Below are positions 62,409 to 64,000 of a stretch of 64,000 bases of DNA, in pieces. Each line of letters begins with the position of its first letter. The stretch's first letter is position 1. The stretch is from the NCBI GenBank assembly GCA_041743085.1, contig JBGTNL010000033.1, positions 135,513 to 199,512 on the forward strand. Reading direction: 5' to 3'. A program made the position numbers and the translations under genes. The notes under the pieces are model-generated. The model was not told the DNA's origin. It worked only from the letters and a program-made list of their open reading frames with translations, and searched no databases. Source of the stretch: JAFMPW01 sp041743085 (GTDB taxonomy: Bacteria; Bacteroidota; Bacteroidia; Flavobacteriales; Flavobacteriaceae).

Positions 62409-63745
62409 TATTTGTAGCGGGTGCCGTGTTTTATAACCAAATCAACATCCTGCAGCAAACTGATATATCGAAGCACATCACCATCCACGGCAATAATATC
62501 GGCATACTTCCCGGGAGTCACCGTCCCTACTTCATCGGCAACACCCATCCACAATGCCGGCCAATAAGTTGCGGACCGTATGGCGTACATCGGATCTATA
62601 CCGAATTCGTTGACCCACACATCTAGTTCGTTCCAGGTAGACTGACTATGGAATTTCATAGGGATCCCACTATCGGTCCCTATTAAAAGGACTACACCGG
62701 CATCCAGGAGCTGTTGAATTTTATTTTTGAGGGTTGGTTTTCGGGAAGGAGTCAGTTGAAAGTATGGAAGCCGATCCGGGTATTTTATGCTATTTCTGAT
62801 GTCTGTGACTACACTGTCTGGCAAACCAAGGTGCCAGGAATCGTTATCCAGTTTTTCACGATTATCCCGGACATATTCATAATTATACAGCCCTTCTACG
62901 GTAGGGCACCAGAATAATGGACCTTTGTTCATCTGGGCGGTGCGCTCTGTTATCATTTCCATGACGTCATCAGGATATTTGGGAGCGGAGGACAGACCCG
63001 TATGTTCAAAACAATCAACTCCTACCTGTAATCCCCGGCGGATCTCCTCCGGCCTGTGTCCATGGGCCACTACTTTAAGATTATTTTTGTGGGCTTCATC
63101 CACAACCGCTTTCAGCTCCTCCATTGTCATCTGATCCTGATCAATTAATTTGATGACGTCGACCCCTGCATTGGCAAGTTTTTTTATTTTTTTCCTTCCA
63201 TCCTCCGGGCCGTCAACACCCCATCTGAAATCTTCCGTCCCCGGATAGGGTTTATGCTGAATAAAAGGTCCTGAAACATATAAAGTTGCCCCGGGGATCT
63301 CACCGCTGTTGATGGCATCCCTCACTTCAATGCTGGCTTCTAAAGGAGCCCCAAGATCACGGGCACTGGTAACCCCCGCCATTAGTAGTTGATGCGCCGA
63401 GGCTGGCATTATGACGTCTTTAAATAAGGGAGGATACGTCTTGTCCCAATACGCATAGTCCGCATGTCCGTTGATCATGGTATGCACATGCATATCCCAT
63501 AAGCCCGGCAGTACGGTCATTCCTTCAGTTGAGATAATTTCTGCATTTGCCGGAATGGTAATATTGTCTATAGTTCCAACTTCCTTAATTTTTTCTCCAT
63601 CAATTAAAATAACGCTGTTTTTTATTGGTTGGGAACCAAATCCGTCAATGAGGGTACCCCCTACCAGGGCTTTGATGGGATTTTCCTGGGAGGTGGTAAT
63701 CAGGGTTATTAAAGAAATTATCAGGGTAAGTATCCTTTTATTCAT
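62408..63745 (-). CDS. amidohydrolase family protein, secreted
   Basis: Metal-dependent hydrolase of 445 residues. The N-terminus MNKRILTLIISLITLITT is a signal sequence. I prefer this ATG because the longer frame to 63862 adds a non-signal stretch over the repeat region. The metallo-TIM-barrel shows GLWDMHVHT (HxH, about 76-84), VIKLIDQDQMT with the carboxylated-lysine type position, VVAHGHRPEEI and HTGLSS as metal ligands, and IGTDSGIPM with the catalytic aspartate. It belongs to the imidazolonepropionase/prolidase-like group; the substrate is not identifiable. Its stop overlaps the hemolysin III gene start. Confidence 0.88.
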   Translation of the reverse strand: MNKRILTLIISLITLITTSQENPIKALVGGTLIDGFGSQPIKNSVILIDGEKIKEVGTIDNITIPANAEIISTEGMTVLPGLWDMHVHTMINGHADYAYWDKTYPPLFKDVIMPASAHQLLMAGVTSARDLGAPLEASIEVRDAINSGEIPGATLYVSGPFIQHKPYPGTEDFRWGVDGPEDGRKKIKKLANAGVDVIKLIDQDQMTMEELKAVVDEAHKNNLKVVAHGHRPEEIRRGLQVGVDCFEHTGLSSAPKYPDDVMEMITERTAQMNKGPLFWCPTVEGLYNYEYVRDNREKLDNDSWHLGLPDSVVTDIRNSIKYPDRLPYFQLTPSRKPTLKNKIQQLLDAGVVLLIGTDSGIPMKFHSQSTWNELDVWVNEFGIDPMYAIRSATYWPALWMGVADEVGTVTPGKYADIIAVDGDVLRYISLLQDVDLVIKHGTRYK

Positions 63746-63846
63746 AGTAATGTCTCTTTTGATAAAGATAGGAAAAACATACTGCTTGGATTGGTAATGG
63801 TTTGCGGTGTCTTTAAAGATCTCTCCGCTCTTGGCTGCGCCGAGAG

Positions 63847-63896
63847 CACCTCCCCTTATCAAGGGGAGGTGGCGAACGATAGTGAGGCGGAAGGAT
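63847..63896. repeat. REP-like palindromic element with GGCGGA tail
   Basis: CACCTCCCCTT (63847-63857), ATC, AAGGGGAGGTG (63861-63871), an 11-base perfect inverted repeat, followed by GGCGAACGATAGTGAGGCGGAAGGAT. It belongs to the same type as 14342-14399 (CTCCC...GGGAGGTGG...GGCGGAGGAT). Confidence 0.6.
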
Positions 63897-63948
63897 AGAA
63901 AAGAATCCAGGACGGGGGGGGAGGGCTCATTAGCTCTCTCACAATTAT

Positions 63949-63982
63949 AAAAAAAAAGTCCCCCACATTGCTGTAGAGGACT
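63949..63982 (-). terminator. terminator of a leftward gene beyond the right edge
   Basis: On the minus strand AGTCCTC (63982-63976) pairs with GGGGACT (63963-63957) with one G-U pair, followed by nine Ts. It must serve a gene that lies to the right of base 64000. Confidence 0.65.
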
Positions 63983-64000
63983 CTCAAATCACGTGAAACG

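Noticed and set aside
1..64000. tRNA genes, rRNA genes, CRISPR arrays or prophage
   Set aside because: None was seen in the intergenic regions by eye: no cloverleaf with GTTCRANYC, no regular spaced repeats and no phage structural genes. A tRNAscan or CRISPR finder run would settle it.

Overview
The window comes from a chromosome of a Bacteroidota bacterium, most likely a marine Flavobacteriaceae member. The reasons are: a SusC/SusD pair; the lineage-typical families DUF4835, DUF6452, DUF6048, DUF6768, DUF6913 and DUF6807; the Bacteroidota form of the RNA polymerase omega subunit; gene orders usual in flavobacteria (bamD-rpoZ-coaBC-DUF4835-recN-fabI, and prmC/ribD-HAD-EamA-YigZ-thioesterase-dnaA); and promoters of the Bacteroidota type (TTG, about 19-21 bases, TAnnTTTG). 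I saw no tRNA, rRNA, CRISPR array, prophage or transposase gene. Gene calls rest on reading the translations and motifs by eye; no database search was made.

Layout. 1-5100 (+ strand): 3-hydroxyacyl-CoA dehydrogenase, YggS, an exonuclease/GIY-YIG fusion, a K+ channel, miaA and a gluconokinase. 5264-12930 (- strand): an RprXY-like two-component pair, coaE, a YbbR protein, a glycosyltransferase, fabI and recN. 13117-14157 (+): a START/GyrI-like fusion, then 650 bases filled with palindromes. 14807-19746 (-): DUF4835, coaBC, rpoZ, bamD, dapA and DUF6913. 19813-23467 (+): two halves of a 5'-nucleotidase and a membrane protein, with a stop-interrupted small gene between them on the other strand. 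23537-26942 (-): ligA, a gene remnant and prmC. 27118-33382: ribD, HAD, EamA, a decayed yigZ, a thioesterase, dnaA, a tyrosine phosphatase and an RsmI-like methylase. 33447-36566 (-): a lysozyme-like protein, mltG, GNAT and dapF. 36697-42265 (+): degP/Q, a long GAPDH, a coiled-coil membrane protein, GNAT, trmD and rplS. 42350-49111: rocD, an ECF sigma factor with DUF6768, rlmD, DUF6452, DUF6048 and an RlmL-like methylase. 49195-50295 (+): a ZIP transporter and DUF4268.

The accessory part is 50292-61741. A five-gene minus-strand operon (susC, susD, a DUF6807 protein and two Gfo/Idh/MocA oxidoreductases) faces a plus-strand pair, a LacI-type regulator and a ThuA-domain protein. The locus has no recognisable glycoside hydrolase, so it looks like an uptake-plus-oxidation (3-keto-sugar type) carbohydrate locus. 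A near-perfect LacI operator lies on the -33 element of the susC promoter, which gives a simple regulatory model. The right end holds an amidohydrolase, a frameshifted hemolysin III gene and the terminator of a leftward gene beyond the window.

Most of the window is ordinary core genome. The points most worth a second look are the SusCD/oxidoreductase locus with its operator, a 67-base dispersed repeat present twice in opposite orientation (25692-25758 and 47591-47657), several families of intergenic palindromes, and four broken or remnant genes (21845-22141, 25905-26081, 29663-30090, 61783-62408).
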